DNA from: Larus michahellis
Lineage: Eukaryota; Chordata; Aves; Charadriiformes; Laridae
Assembly: GCF_964199755.1 (NCBI RefSeq)
Contig: NC_133906.1
Location: forward strand, 2,170,001-2,234,000
DNA length: 64,000 nucleotides
Direction: 5' to 3'
A program made the translations under genes and the position numbers. Position 1 is the first letter of the stretch. Each line of letters opens with the position of its first letter. The notes under the pieces are model-generated. The model was given only the letters and a program-made list of their open reading frames with translations, made no database searches and had not been told where the DNA came from. Positions 1 to 11,335 of this stretch are shown here, one piece after another.

Positions 1-504
1 CCGAATGTGACATTCATGGTATGAAATAATCCCATTGTCCAGCTTGGGTCAAGTGCCCGGGTCTTGCTCCTTCCAGTGACAGGACAAGGGGTAACGGGCA
101 CAAACTTTTGACCATGGGAAATTCCATCTCAACATGAGGAGGAACTTCTTTGCTGTGAGGGTGGCAGAGCCCTGGCACAGGCTGCCCAGAGAGGTGGTGG
201 AGTCTCCGTCTCTGGAGACATTCCAAACCCACCTGGACACGTTCCTGTGCCACCTGCTGTGGGTGACCCTGCTCTGGCAGGGGGTTGGACTGGATGATCT
301 CCAGAGGTCCTTCCAACCATGAGCATTCTGTGATTCTTTCTGATTCATTCCCACACCCAGCTAACTTCAAAGTACTGAGACCTTGAAACCTGCACACCAG
401 AGCTGGCCATAAAGTAGATATATTCACAAATTCAGACACTAGAGTGTTCTAAAAGTGCAGTTTTCACAAGCATTAGAAGAGAAATTGGTGCTGTGTCGCT
501 CAAA
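1..504 (-). mobile_element. Endogenous-retrovirus LTR piece, split by a CR1
   Basis: Bases 1-70 and 346-504 match, in order, the right part of the LTR at 6625-7270. Shared stretches include the motif around gtgacatt...ggtatgaaa and the one around ttcacaaattcagacactagag. A CR1 fragment (71-345) sits between the halves, so the CR1 came later. The piece runs off the left edge. Family: an avian ERV, class not determined. The divergence from the second copy suggests it is old. Confidence 0.7.
71..345 (+). mobile_element. CR1 LINE 3' fragment
   Basis: It reads like the end of the CR1 reverse-transcriptase ORF (ggaacttctttgctgtgagg, then the RLPREVVESPSLETF-type peptide), followed by the 3' tail ggttggactggatgatctcc and attctgtgattctt. 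It is 5'-truncated and inserted inside the LTR piece at 1-504. Confidence 0.9.
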
Positions 505-1425
505 TCAGGACGACCAGTGACAGAAGACAGTGGGATTGAGTGCACCCTCACCTTGGTCACATCTGCAGACTGGCCAAGTGGTGCCATCGATTCAGTCAGG
601 GGAAGAGATGCCATCCGGAGGGACCTGGACAGGCTGCAGGAGTGGGCCCTATGAACCTCATGAAGTGCAAGGTCCTGCTCCTGGGTCAGGACAATCCCCA
701 GTGCGAGTACAGACTGGGGGATGAATGGGTTGGGAGCAGCCCTGAGGAGGACTGGGGGATACTGGTGGGTGACAGATGGCACACGAGCTGGCACTGTGTG
801 CTTTCAGCTCAAAATGCCAACCATGTCCTGGGCTGCATCACCGGCAGCACGGCCAGCAGGTCGAGGGAGGGGATGCTCCCTCTCTGCATCGCCCTGGTGA
901 CACCCCCCTGGAGAACTGCATCCAGCCCTGGGGTCACCAGCACAAGACAGACATGGACCTGTGAGAGTGGGGCCAGAAGAGGCCACCAAAATAGTCCGGG
1001 GGTTGCAACAGCTCTGCTGTGGAGAGAGGATGAGATAGTTGGGGTTGGTCAGCCTGGAGAAGAGAAGTCTCCAGGGAGACCTTGTTGTACCTTTCAATAG
1101 ATAAAGGGAGCTTGTAAGAAAGACGGAGAGAGACTTTTTACCAGGGCCTGGCATGACAGGACGAGGGGCAAGGGCTTGAAACTGAAAGAGGGTTGGTTTA
1201 GATGAGATATTAGAAGGAAATTGTTTGCTGTGAGGGCAGTGAGCCCCTGGCCCAGGTTGCCCAGGGAAGCTGTGGCTGCCCCATCCCTGGAGGGGTGCAA
1301 GGTCAGGTTGGACGGGGCTTGGAGCAACCTGGTCTGGTGGGAGGTGTCCCTGCCCAGGGTGGGGGATTTGAGTGGATGGTCCTTGAAGGTCCCTCCAACC
1401 CAAACCATTCTATGCTCTCTCAATA
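505..1425 (+). mobile_element. CR1 LINE 3' fragment, about 0.9 kb
   Basis: It starts in the RT-ORF part (gattgagtgcaccctc) and continues through the ctgggctgcatc, cctctctgcatcgccctggtg and cagcctggagaagagaag blocks typical of CR1. It ends with ccattctatgctctctc. The reading frame has several interruptions and parts look deleted, so it is an old 5'-truncated copy. Confidence 0.85.
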
Positions 1426-3959
1426 TTACCACCTCCGGCCCCTCTAAATTACACCTACCAGAAAATAATACAGACAAATGCGGAAGGAACTTTATCCGCA
1501 GACTGTTTAACGTGGAAAACAACCCCATACAGAAAATGTTTGCGTGCCCTTGAATGAGTTCTCTGGAGCAGCGCACCTGAGGCTGGAGCACCCAGGCTGG
1601 CCCCTGTCACCAGCACAGCCAGGGCCAGCCTTGCCCCAGGGCACAGCTCAGCTCTGCACGGTGGCAGCACGGAAAGCATCCCAGGAAACACAGAAGAAAA
1701 GGAATTGCTGCCAAGGAGGGAAGCTCTGGGCCAGAGGGCTCTCCTGCCGCAGGAGTTAGTGCTGAGAAAGGACAGTGCCACCATGGCCACAGCTCTGCTC
1801 GCCCAGCTGGCCACAATGGTGGTGGCAGAGGATTTGCTGGGCTGGTGCGGAAGCTCACCCAGGGAAGGCCGGGACGTGCAGCAGGAGCAACCTCTGCTCC
1901 TCTGCAGCCTGGGCATCGTCCAGCCAGAAACCTGCCTCTGAGGGGGCTCTGCGGGCGCTGCACGGCACCGGCACTCCCAGACCACTCCCACAGCATGGCC
2001 AGGGCTCTGCTCCCCCAAAAACCCACACCCGGCACTGGCACTTCACTGGCACAGCCTCTGAAGCTGGGCTGGCAGCGCAGCCTGCAGCAGGGACACGAAG
2101 CCTCCCTAGAAACCAAGAGATCCAGCTGCCACCTGGTGTCCAAAAGCAGCTCCGCACCCTGACCTCAATTGCCCAGAGACTCAAACTGGGACCTGTCTAA
2201 AAGGGGTGCTGCTGGTCCCCATGGGGATGTTCTTGACCCGACTCTGCTGCAGAAACAGCGAGTGACGCCCGGCCTGTCCTGAGCCCCTGCAGGTTCCAGC
2301 AACCGCAACACAGGTCAGCAGGAAACACCTCCATGCTTTCCTTCACTTCTGTCCCAGGTGGAAAACATTTGCCAGGCTCCCGGGTCCCACGGACACCTCA
2401 AGCTACGACCATTAGTTAAGGAAAAATAATGAGGACGCTCAGACAAACAGCCTTCAACTTAGAAATCAAGAGAAGAGGGGAAACACAAAGCAGATGCTTC
2501 CAGTACCAGTGCTCTGAGTGGACGTTTGGGGATAGCACACAGCAGCAGATCAAGGAGCTGCCGATAAAAAAGCAACGTAAAATGGCCTTAAACAGAAATC
2601 TTGCTGTCCCTGCAGCTGGGGCCACCGCTGAGGCAGGTCCCGGGCTGGCCCTGGGGCAAAGCACCGAACAACAGCCATACACTTTTGGAAGAGCAGATTC
2701 CTCTGATGAACGTGCAGTTCTCTTCCCCAGAGCAGGAAGAAAAGCACAAAGGCATGGAATTTTTCCTCCCCTTCCCCCTTTTTAAGGAAGATGAGGGTGG
2801 GAATGTCTGTGTACGTTGCCTTTCAAGCCCTCCTTTTCATACATCCCCTCTATTACTGAACTGCAGGGCTTGCCTTAAGTGCTGGGACATAACACTGTCC
2901 CAAACCCCGTCCTCAGGGCAGGGGCAAGTCCCCTCCAAAGGGCATGGCCTGGACCTCAGGCGGAGTGAAGAACAGAGAGCGTGGGGGCAGGCGATACACA
3001 CACGCACACACACACAGAGCCCCTGGGTCCTGCAAAGTTGTGAAATAGCTCCACAAATGTTTGAGAGAGATGTTACAGAGTTCTCTGAGATGGGAGATGA
3101 GAACCCCAGCATCTACCTGGTAACGCAGGAGGAAGGAGAGGAGAGAAAACCAGTGAGAAAAGCCGTAATGGGCTGTACAAGGTGCCAAGAAGACATCTCT
3201 GCCAGGCTGCCTACTCTTACCACCACTGTCGGGACAGGTAACGAAGCAGAAGCAAGAGGGGCGGTGCAGAAAGCAAGCATGAAGCCCAGTGTCCGTACTC
3301 AAGAAGATGTAAGGCACAGAGGGTGGAGTGGTGAGCCGCCCACCACATCGCACAATGTCCTGCCACCACCACAAAACCCTGCCTACAGCCGAAACTGCTC
3401 TGCCTCGCAGGCTGCTTGTGAGTCACACCAAAAAGCAGGCATTGCTTAGCCAGGACATCCCTCCCCTCATAGCTGAAGAGGACCTCATCATCTGGAAGGG
3501 CCTCCAGGTCTTCACATGGTCTTACTAAGGTCTACCAGCTTATTAAACCAGCTTACACAGGAGAGACACCTCAAGTCAACAAAGACCTTACAGTTCATCA
3601 AAGCCTTCCAAGGTGGCAGAGGTAAACACATGCCAGCACGCTGCAAGCCAGGCCTCCGGCACAGTTTCTGGAGGACCAAGCACTTCAGGTCCCTGCGTGC
3701 TCTGCCCTGCCCTCTCTGCAGGCAAAGGCAAAGAAGAAACCTCCTCCTTCTACAGAAAACTGGCTTTTCTACAGAGTGCAGAAAACAGGGCCATGAAACC
3801 CCTCAGCCATGGTGACGTGAACAGATAAAACACAAGGGAAGAGGAGCTTGCTGGGGTGAAAGAACAAGGTGTAAGGTGGCCTTTGAAATGTACGTCCTAC
3901 CTTAGTCCAATGTGGTCTTCACAGTTGTACGTCTGGCTGAGAATCTTTGTAGATGATCC
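1426..3959. other. No gene recognised; spacer left of the DIAPH1-like relic
   Basis: Only short, mutually overlapping open frames occur here, with no recognisable domain and no convincing splice structure. A small (AC)n run lies near 2998-3016. If the DIAPH1-like locus were whole, its FH2 exons (minus strand) would be expected here or beyond the left edge; I looked for FH2-like peptide and saw none. Confidence 0.6.
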
Positions 3960-4183
3960 TCATGGAAGCAGTCGAGGTGCACCTGGTGGAGGCGGTGGGA
4001 TGCTAGAACACCCTGGGAGCAGAGAAGCTGGTGAGATGACTCCAGAAACAGTGCCCGGTAGTGGATGGGGTGTGGTGGTGGGATGTTCCTTGCAGTGCCT
4101 GAAAGTGAAGCTGCAGGTAGGGAAGAAGAGCCCAAAGCCATTTCTTTCTTGGTGTCTTCAGGCTCTTCTTTCAGCCTCTCCAT

Positions 4184-6188
4184 CTGAAGTAGAAACAAGA
4201 ACATGCTGGTGGTCAGTTCACGTTCAGTTGCCCAGGGCAAAGAGGGTACCACTCTGAAGTATGTCCCAAAGGATCAGGCCTATCGTAGATCCCCACCCTT
4301 CCCTTCCCAAGATGCTGCCAACTTCCCTTGCCAATGACCAGAAGGCAGCAGCACAACAGGTGACCTGTGTGATCATTTGGGGGCTTAAGTCCTCCACCCA
4401 TGAGAGGGAAAGCATTCCTGCAGCAAGACGACCTCAGAAGAGCGCTGGCAAGCCAGCTACAAGCAGGAAGCACAGTAGTGAAGTAAAGTCTGCTCCCAAC
4501 CCCAAAAGTCAGTGGTTGAACATCAAACTGTGTGTAGAGACACACAGTGTAGGATAGACAGAAACCCCCAATTCTCCACTTGCACTATTTGCTCATCCTA
4601 GTGTCAGTGAGGAGGAAAAGGGAAGAAAGTCGGTGGATCTGCAGGACAACCAGAGCCTGTGCTCTTGCGGTGGTGCATCCACACCATGGTCAGCCTGTAG
4701 CCCTCGTTGTTTGACATCTTGTAGACCCTGATAGGCCTTCTCTTGTGCTGCATGACCCCTTTTGACCATCTGCTCTCCTCTCCTCTCTCAGCTCTTGACC
4801 TAACCCTGGCGTCAGGCAGTACAAGCCTGGTGAGGTGAAACCTCTTGCCCACAGTATCCAGGATCTCAGAAAGGAGAGATGTCCCCTGGTTGGCTCACTC
4901 CTGCCTCCTGATGGGGCAGAGGCATAGCAGGAGCTGCCACAACCAACTACTCAGTCCCAGGCAGCCTGAGAACTGCAGCAAAATTAGTTGAATGTTTCCC
5001 TCCTTCCAACCCGTGCTTTCTCATCTTGTCAAAAGTAGGCAGCCAGAGGGAGAAGGCTCAATAATGGAGGCAATTTTCTTCCTCCTCTCCACCAGAGGAG
5101 CTACTTACAAAAGTAAGTAGTCACCAAGAAAGGGAGTTCTATTGAACTTTGATTTCAAGACCATTTGTTTTGTGTGAACAACTGCAAAAAGCTTTATCTT
5201 GCTTTCTGCTATTTCTGTCAGGGGTAAAGTACTCAATACTTCAAAAAAAAACAACCCCAAACAAAAAAACAAAGAGTGCACATTTCTTTTCTATCAGACA
5301 AGGGACTTAGGAGCAGAAATGTCCACATTCAAATCCAAAAATTCCCTTAACTGTTTGGTCTTTACTCTTCAGACAGGAAAGCTAAGAAGGCACAGCCTGC
5401 CCGGGCTCCAGGGGGAGCACAGCACTCGGCACCGCAACAGGAGACTGCTTGAACTAAGGACACCAGCTACCACTGGGCATCCCAAAAACCACACTCATGA
5501 CGTTTCTGCTTTTTTCCTCCCCCACGCTTTTGTTACTACAAAAAAGCAACTCTGAGAATAAGCTTATCAACTTCTGGGGGGAGTCGCTGTGGCCAGGGAA
5601 AAGCCAAGATGCTTTAGGGTCAGTCCCACATAAGCCAGGTCTCTCCAGGGCAGATGTTGGTGACGCTGAGCTGAGAGAAGGGTGCGAGGGGGACGCTGGA
5701 CAAAGTACAGGAAGAAAGATTCAAGGCAGACCACCCTATGCATGTTAAATCTGGGATTCAAACCTCATCAGAGCACAACAAAACACCAGAGCTGCCCGCA
5801 GAGCAGAAGAGCAGGACAAGAATCACCTCAAAGAAAGCCAACCCAGAGACCGCTTTTGGGCTAGAGAGAAATTAGCCATCTGTGGACTGATTCGGCTGAT
5901 CTGTGGACTGATCCTCGGGTCTACGGATACCACCAAGAGAAAAAGAAAGCAGGGAGCAGCCAGAAGCAGCACCAGTGTCATTCAGCCTCTACCTGTTTAA
6001 GCAAAAGTGGCTCAGAGCCTCCTGAGGGCACCCCCCAAATCTCTGACCAGGGGAGCCTCTTATTGTTTCTCCTCCTTCCAACGTCACCTCCTCACAGAGA
6101 GGGACAGAGCATTTTGAGGAGGACAGGGTGCCTGACCTGCTGTACCCCATCCCCAACTCGTCAGCCCGTTTCTCAGGCCGAGAGGGAC
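4184..6188. other. Intron-like spacer of the DIAPH1-like relic
   Basis: No domain recognised. One minus-strand open stretch (4604-4852, 82 codons, basic, containing RRPIRVYKMSNNEGY) has no recognisable family and no clear splice sites. A small imperfect duplication (ctgtggactgat) occurs near 5879-5912. Confidence 0.45.
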
Positions 6189-6624
6189 CTCCTCGCTCAG
6201 ACGGGACACTTTGCTTGCCAGCTCCTGCTTCTCCGCAGTCATTTGCTGCTTCTCCACCTCCAGCATCTCCTTCTCACCAGGGGCATCAAGTAGTTCCTCC
6301 TCAAAGTTCCTTTTCATCTTCTTCATTTCTTTTTGCAGCTCTTCCGTGCAGTCCGTCTTGAGTTCAGCTGAAGAGGCAACAAAATATATGGGCTGAGCAG
6401 GGACATACAAGGAGTATGTGCATATACAGGGATGGGGGGGTGCGGAATTCCTTGCTTTTCCCAAAAAACCTCTCAAAACCTCAACAACCCATCCCTCGTG
6501 CAATACTCCAGTCCCACAACCAGAGACAAAGGTTCATACCTCTGCCTAATCCAAGGGGCAAAAACTCTTAACAGTCTGTCTCCGGGCCAACAGTGATGGC
6601 TCCAAGTTTCCCAGCGCACGTATG

Positions 6625-7270
6625 TTACGGTTTGAGAAAACCCATAACAATTTATTGTCATTTAGACAATTATTCTCTCACTCGATGACCCCTCCCCACC
6701 CGGAAAGGGGAATCGGGGAAAGCAAGGAAACATGAGGGTTGAAATGCAAATAGATTTAATATGATAAAACTAAATAATTAACAATAATACTAAAGAACCA
6801 GTATTAATCCTGATACTAATATAAGATATACAAGAATTACACTCAGCCAATTATATCAGTAGGAAGCTGTACACTCCCAACAGGGACAGCCAATGCGGGA
6901 CCCTGCGAGCACTGCGGCTTCGGGAGGAAGGGAAGGGCTCAGGGCTCCGGCATTGGGGCAAGGAGTTCTCTGGACCCCTGCCACCAAGGGAGAGAGGAAC
7001 TACGCAGCAAACTTTCTAATTTATATCAAATGTGACATTTAAGGTATGAAACAATACAGTTGGCCAACCTGGGTCAGATGCCCAGGCCTCGCTCCTCCTC
7101 ATCCCTGCACCTGGCAAGGCTCGAAAACACCGAGACCTGGAATCCCACAGAGCCTAGCTGGCTATAAAGTGAATATTTTCACAAATTCAGACACTAGAGT
7201 CTTCTAAAAGTGCAGTTTTCCCCAGCATTAGGAGAGAAATCAGTCCTGTGTCGCTCAACCCAGGACAACA
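6625..7270 (-). mobile_element. Solo LTR of an avian endogenous retrovirus
   Basis: On the minus strand it begins TGTCCTGGGTTGAGC at 7270 and ends CAAACCGTAACA at 6625, giving a TG...CA element of about 645 bp. No retroviral coding sequence lies next to it, so it looks like a solo LTR. It sits between two DIAPH1-like exons. I could not find a clear target-site duplication, partly because its right flank is a CR1 tail. The same element recurs at 1-504. Confidence 0.7.
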
Positions 7271-7365
7271 TAGAATCACAGAATGGTTTGGGTTGGAAGG
7301 GACCTTAAAGATCCTCTAGTTCCAACCCCCTGCCCTGGGCAGGAGACACCTCCCAGTAGACCACG
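7271..7365 (-). mobile_element. CR1 LINE 3' end, short
   Basis: The plus strand reads tagaatcacagaatggtttg, then ggttggaagggaccttaaag and ccaaccccctgccctgggca. This is the complement of the CR1 3' tail. It abuts the LTR boundary directly. Confidence 0.85.
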
Positions 7366-8317
7366 TCTTCACACTGAAACACAGGGCAGCGACACCTTTC
7401 TTGCTGGCAAGGACTCACCAGAGACCGGGCACACTCTGGAGGCAGCTGCTTCACCGCTGTGACGGGAACAGCCTTTACCAATTCCACTCCATCCCAGCTT
7501 CCATCATCTCCTACCAGACAGAAACCGCAGGGGACTATCTGACTGCCTGTGAGTTCAAGAGGTAGGGGAGGCCCATGCCCACAGCTCAAACTTTGTTTTT
7601 CCTCACTGGGACAGCTGCAACCTGTTTGTTCAGGTTGTTTTTTTTTTTAATTAAGATGTAAGCACACGCTCTGTCAGGAAAATTAAGCACAACATGTCGC
7701 TGATAACCAATTAGGCCAAAGTGAGTGACAGCACTTGTAGCCCAGCACCAGGTAGAACAGGCTTTAGTTTGATCCCCCCCAAACCTATTAGTTACCCGAC
7801 CACATCAGCCAAAACTCTTTCTCCAGTTCCACCACTCTGGCTTCAATTTTCTCCATTTTGGTTTTATCAACCAAGTTACCTAAAAAAAAAAAAAAGGAAA
7901 TACAATTAAGAAAAGCACTAATGTAAACACCTTTTCTTTCTCCAATACATCCCACAAGCCTCACACCACTCACTGCAGGGCTGTGCTCTGCCCTTGCTGG
8001 AGAAACCCTGTCTCCTCCCTATCTGCTACCGCAGAACCTCTGCCTGAAGACCGACAGGTCCTTCTCTTAGGGAGGACACCATGGGATAATGGTTTCTTCT
8101 GGAAGCTGCTGTCAATATAAAGCACTGAATCCCGGCAGCACTCCCTGCCCGAACACATATGGGTGAAACCACTGTGCCTCAAGCAATGGCAGACATGCCC
8201 GAAATGAAGTAGTGAAGATCAGCCTCAATACTCATCCCACACATTGAACACTAACATAAACACTAGAAGACAGCTCGACTCAAGGGAAAAACACGGAGAG
8301 AGGAAGCAAGAAGCTCT

Positions 8318-8460
8318 GATGGCCAACAGTTGCTCCTCTGATGGCCAACAGTTGCTCCTCTGATGGCCAACAGTTGCTCCTCTGATGGCCAACAGTTGCT
8401 CCTCTGATGGCCAACAGTTGCTCCTCTGATGGCCAACAGTTGCTCCTCTGATGGCCAACA
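8318..8460. repeat. 22-bp minisatellite, 6 full copies
   Basis: The unit tgatggccaacagttgctcc plus tc starts at 8318, 8340, 8362, 8384, 8406 and 8428, with a partial copy at 8450. The copies are essentially identical. Because 22 is not a multiple of 3, all minus-strand frames read the same 22-residue repeat in rotation, so the open frames across it are not evidence of a gene. It lies in the DIAPH1-like intron, about 90 bp from the exon at 8553. Confidence 0.95.
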
Positions 8461-8686
8461 TTGAGTACAGGGATGAAGTAACAGGGTTTGCTCCAAGACC
8501 ATGAACTGACAGGGATGGTTTCAGCCAAGCCATAATCAGTGAAAGGACTTACCTCTCCACCGCTCAGGGTTCACGTCAAGGTGCTTGCACCCGAAGTCAG
8601 GGTCAGGTCCATTCTCATACGCTGTACAAGATGATGAATGGATGATCTGGGCGTCACATTCATCAGCCAGCTTATAATAGCGAGGT

Positions 8687-10317
8687 CTGCAGCAGAAGAC
8701 AAAGCAACAAAGCATTAATATTCCTGCAAGTGGTTGCCTTCAAATAAGGAAAGGTCTCACAACAAAGTATTTGTTGTTGAGTTTACATAAAGATGCCCAA
8801 TTGTAACTTCTCAAGATTTCAGAGAACGTGAGTGAGGAAAACATGGAAAGGCATGTCCATGCAGGAAAAGCAAGCAAGCTAGGACTTGTGCTCATCTTTC
8901 CAAGTAGAAAGACAGTGAAGGAGGTTTAAAATGATGCATTGTAGGGGGATGGAAAGGATGGGGAGGATTCTGCTCTCCACCGTCTACTGAAACAAGACTG
9001 GGGCCATCCTGCAAGATCAGGAATCTGATTCAAAACAAACGAGAAGAGGATGCTCTTCATATGAGGGACAGCAGAGCTGAGGTTCTCTGGCCCAGGATCT
9101 CACAGATACTCAGAGATGATACAGCTTCAACAGAGGACCAGGCAGGTTTATGGAAAACGAATCCACTCAGGGTTACCAGCTACATTGAAACTGCTCCTGA
9201 ATCCAACAGTCTTGGAGCAGCATGAGCTTGGAGGCCAGAAGAGCACTGGGAGAACTGCTATAGACGCTTCCCCTTTCCCACATGCTTCCTCTGACCCCAG
9301 CTTTTGGTCACCATGGCAGGCAGGACACGGGGCTGGACACTCAGGCAACCCAAGTAATCAACCATTTGGTCTGATCCCCTATGTTATGCTATTTTAAATA
9401 AGGAGCTTGCTTTTTAGATAACTTGGGGTCTCTCATTTCTCAGAATCTCCCCTAGAAGCAATAAAGCATCAAGAGACGGGCAGCAAGTAGACTGTGTACT
9501 AGTCAACCCTCTCCTTTTTGACTAGTGTCTCCCCTACCACAGCTATCAGCTATTTCGGATTGGCACAGCGTCTTTCCTCTTCTGAGAGGCAACTTCTTTG
9601 AAGAAGGAGAGCATAAGCCACAAAACGTTAAAAATCAACATCATCTGAAAGTCGTGAACTCTACAGCCCTTTATCCTTCTACAAGGAAGCACACAAGTAA
9701 CTAGATTTAAACGGAGTTTGTTCTACACACAAATTTGCTGGATTCCACCCTTGGTGTATTTAAGCACAGTGGTAGAAATATGAAGGGAGTACGTGCACAG
9801 ATACAGTAAAGGAAGGAATACATAAATTTTAACTTTTTTACTTATTTTGGGACCGATTTCAAGTAATTTCAAGCTTTCAATAAAGCCTTCAGGTGAGCAC
9901 CACCTTTTGCACGAGGGTTTCCCTGGCGATCCTCTGCACGATACTCATTTTCTCTTCCTTTGCCCTAAAAATATTAGTCTCGCAAGCCTTCCTCACAACC
10001 TAAGGGAACAAAGACACTTTAACAATAAAAGGGGACAAACCAGCCGTGATAACCAGAAAGCAACGCTGCAATTTTTGAAAGCCTCCAGCCCAGAATCTGG
10101 GAAATAGGGTCACCCCACAAAACTGGAGTTTATTTTTTCGGATGTTAAGACCTCCTCGGATACAACGTACTGACTCTCCACTAGTTTTCTCTCTCGCAAA
10201 GAGATGTTTTTAAACATAACAAGAAACATCCAAAACGTTCATAACGCATCGAGGTTTTCTTTATAGTAAAAACTTTAGTCTGAATAATGAAAAGCATTTT
10301 CAGGGACCTTCAGAAAA
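8687..10317. other. Spacer where formin DID exons would be expected
   Basis: I searched both strands for the DID repeat peptides of formins and found none. A minus-strand stretch near 9898-9970 could encode AKEEKMSIVQRIARETLVQK behind a TTTTTAG acceptor-like site, but I do not recognise it. Confidence 0.4.
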
Positions 10318-10318
10318 T

Positions 10319-10462
10319 TAGAATCAGAGCATCGATTTGGTTGGAAGAGACCTTTAATATCATCAAGTCCAACCATTAACATAGCACCGGCAACTTATCA
10401 CTAAACCGTGTCCCTCAGCACCAAATCCACCCATCTTTTAATCACCTCCAGGGATGGCGACC
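10319..10462 (-). mobile_element. CR1 LINE 3' fragment
   Basis: The plus strand shows tagaatcagagcatcgattt, ggttggaagagacctttaat, catcaagtccaaccattaac and later ctccagggatggcgaccc. This is the reverse complement of a diverged CR1 3' end. Confidence 0.85.
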
Positions 10463-10959
10463 CAACCAGAAAAGAAGAAAACAGTTACATTAAAAGAAAA
10501 GGTGCCATCACTACCTGCACAGCTCCATGGTTCCCCCTGTTGCTGTAAATCCGAGCTGTGGAAGTTGGCCAAATGGTGAAACGAGGGACAGACGAATCTT
10601 TATTACAGTTTCAGGTTGGCTTAATTACTGCCTGAGAGCTGCCTGCAAGGCTTCAATAAGCAACCAAATAAAGAGTTGTGGTGTGATACATTATTGCCAG
10701 TAAGATTTAACACTTACTGTCTAGGTAGTACGTTCCTTTCAACTTATTCAAAGGACTCGGGTGAATAAGGTCACGTCCTTCTCCTGCAGAGGCCGCTGCT
10801 TCTCCTTGCTCAGGTTCATCTCCAGCTGTTGAAGAAAAGCACGCTGTTTTTAAAACGCCTACACTCGTGCAATAAGCAAGTTCAGCCAGCAGATCACCAT
10901 TTCCGACACGAGCGATTACACCAGTGTGGTGCAAATACAAGTACCACGTGTACTCACAG

Positions 10960-11335
10960 CCTGGAAAGCCCCCCCACGCCCCGACCCCGCATCCTGGGCT
11001 GCACCAAAAGAAGTGCGGCCAGGAGGTCAACGGAGGTGATTCTACCCCTCTACACTGCCCTGGTGAGACCCCACCTGGAGTACTGCGTCCTGCTCTGGAG
11101 TCCTCAGCACAAGGAGGACACAGAGCTGTTGGAGCGGGACCAGAGGAGGCCCCGGAGATGCTGGGAGGGCTGGAGCCCCTCTGCTGTGGGGACAGGCTGA
11201 GAGAGCTGGGGGGGTTCAGCCTGGAGAAGAGAAGGCTCCGGGGAGACCTTGGAGCCCCTTCCAGTCCCTAAAGGGGCTCCAGGAAAGCTGGGGAGGGACT
11301 CTGGATCAGGGAAGGGAGCCCTGATCAGGAGGAAT
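10960..11335 (+). mobile_element. CR1 LINE fragment
   Basis: The CR1 blocks catcctgggctgcacc, cctctacactgccctggtga, ctggagtactgcgtcctgct, cagcctggagaagagaaggc and aggggctccaggaaagctgg occur in order. Both ends are truncated and the 3' tail is missing. Confidence 0.9.

Larger units (their letters stand above)
3960..10825 (-). pseudogene. DIAPH1: DIAPH1-like formin relic (scattered exons)
   Basis: Five minus-strand segments resemble human DIAPH1 in the right order. 10718-10825: the peptide MNLSKEKQRPLQEKD, then stops unless it splices early. 8553-8686: RPRYYKL, then NGPDPDFGCKHL. 7796-7879: DKTKMEKIEARVVELEKEF. 6189-6367: ELQKEMKKMKRNFEEELLD and EKQQMTAEKQEL (coiled coil). 3960-4183: LKEEPEDTKKEM, then an FH1-like proline run. 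The three junctions from 8553 to 6367 keep phase and have AG acceptors and GT donors. However, the proline-rich part (LPGTVSGVISPASLLPG, IPPPPPGAPRLLP) is in a different frame from the exon that leads into it and meets a TGA at 3960-3962. The donor at 6188 is GTCCCT, a poor match. Most DID exons, about 250 residues in human, were not found between 8.7 and 10.7 kb. DIAPH1 is a Rho-controlled actin nucleator and sits next to HDAC3 in human, so position supports identity. I infer a decaying gene. A strongly diverged but working gene, or assembly gaps, remain possible. Confidence 0.6.

Noticed and set aside
4604-4852. 82-codon basic minus-strand frame
   Set aside because: Looks protein-like in places but has no recognised family, no splice sites and no conservation data; kept only as a note in the spacer entry.
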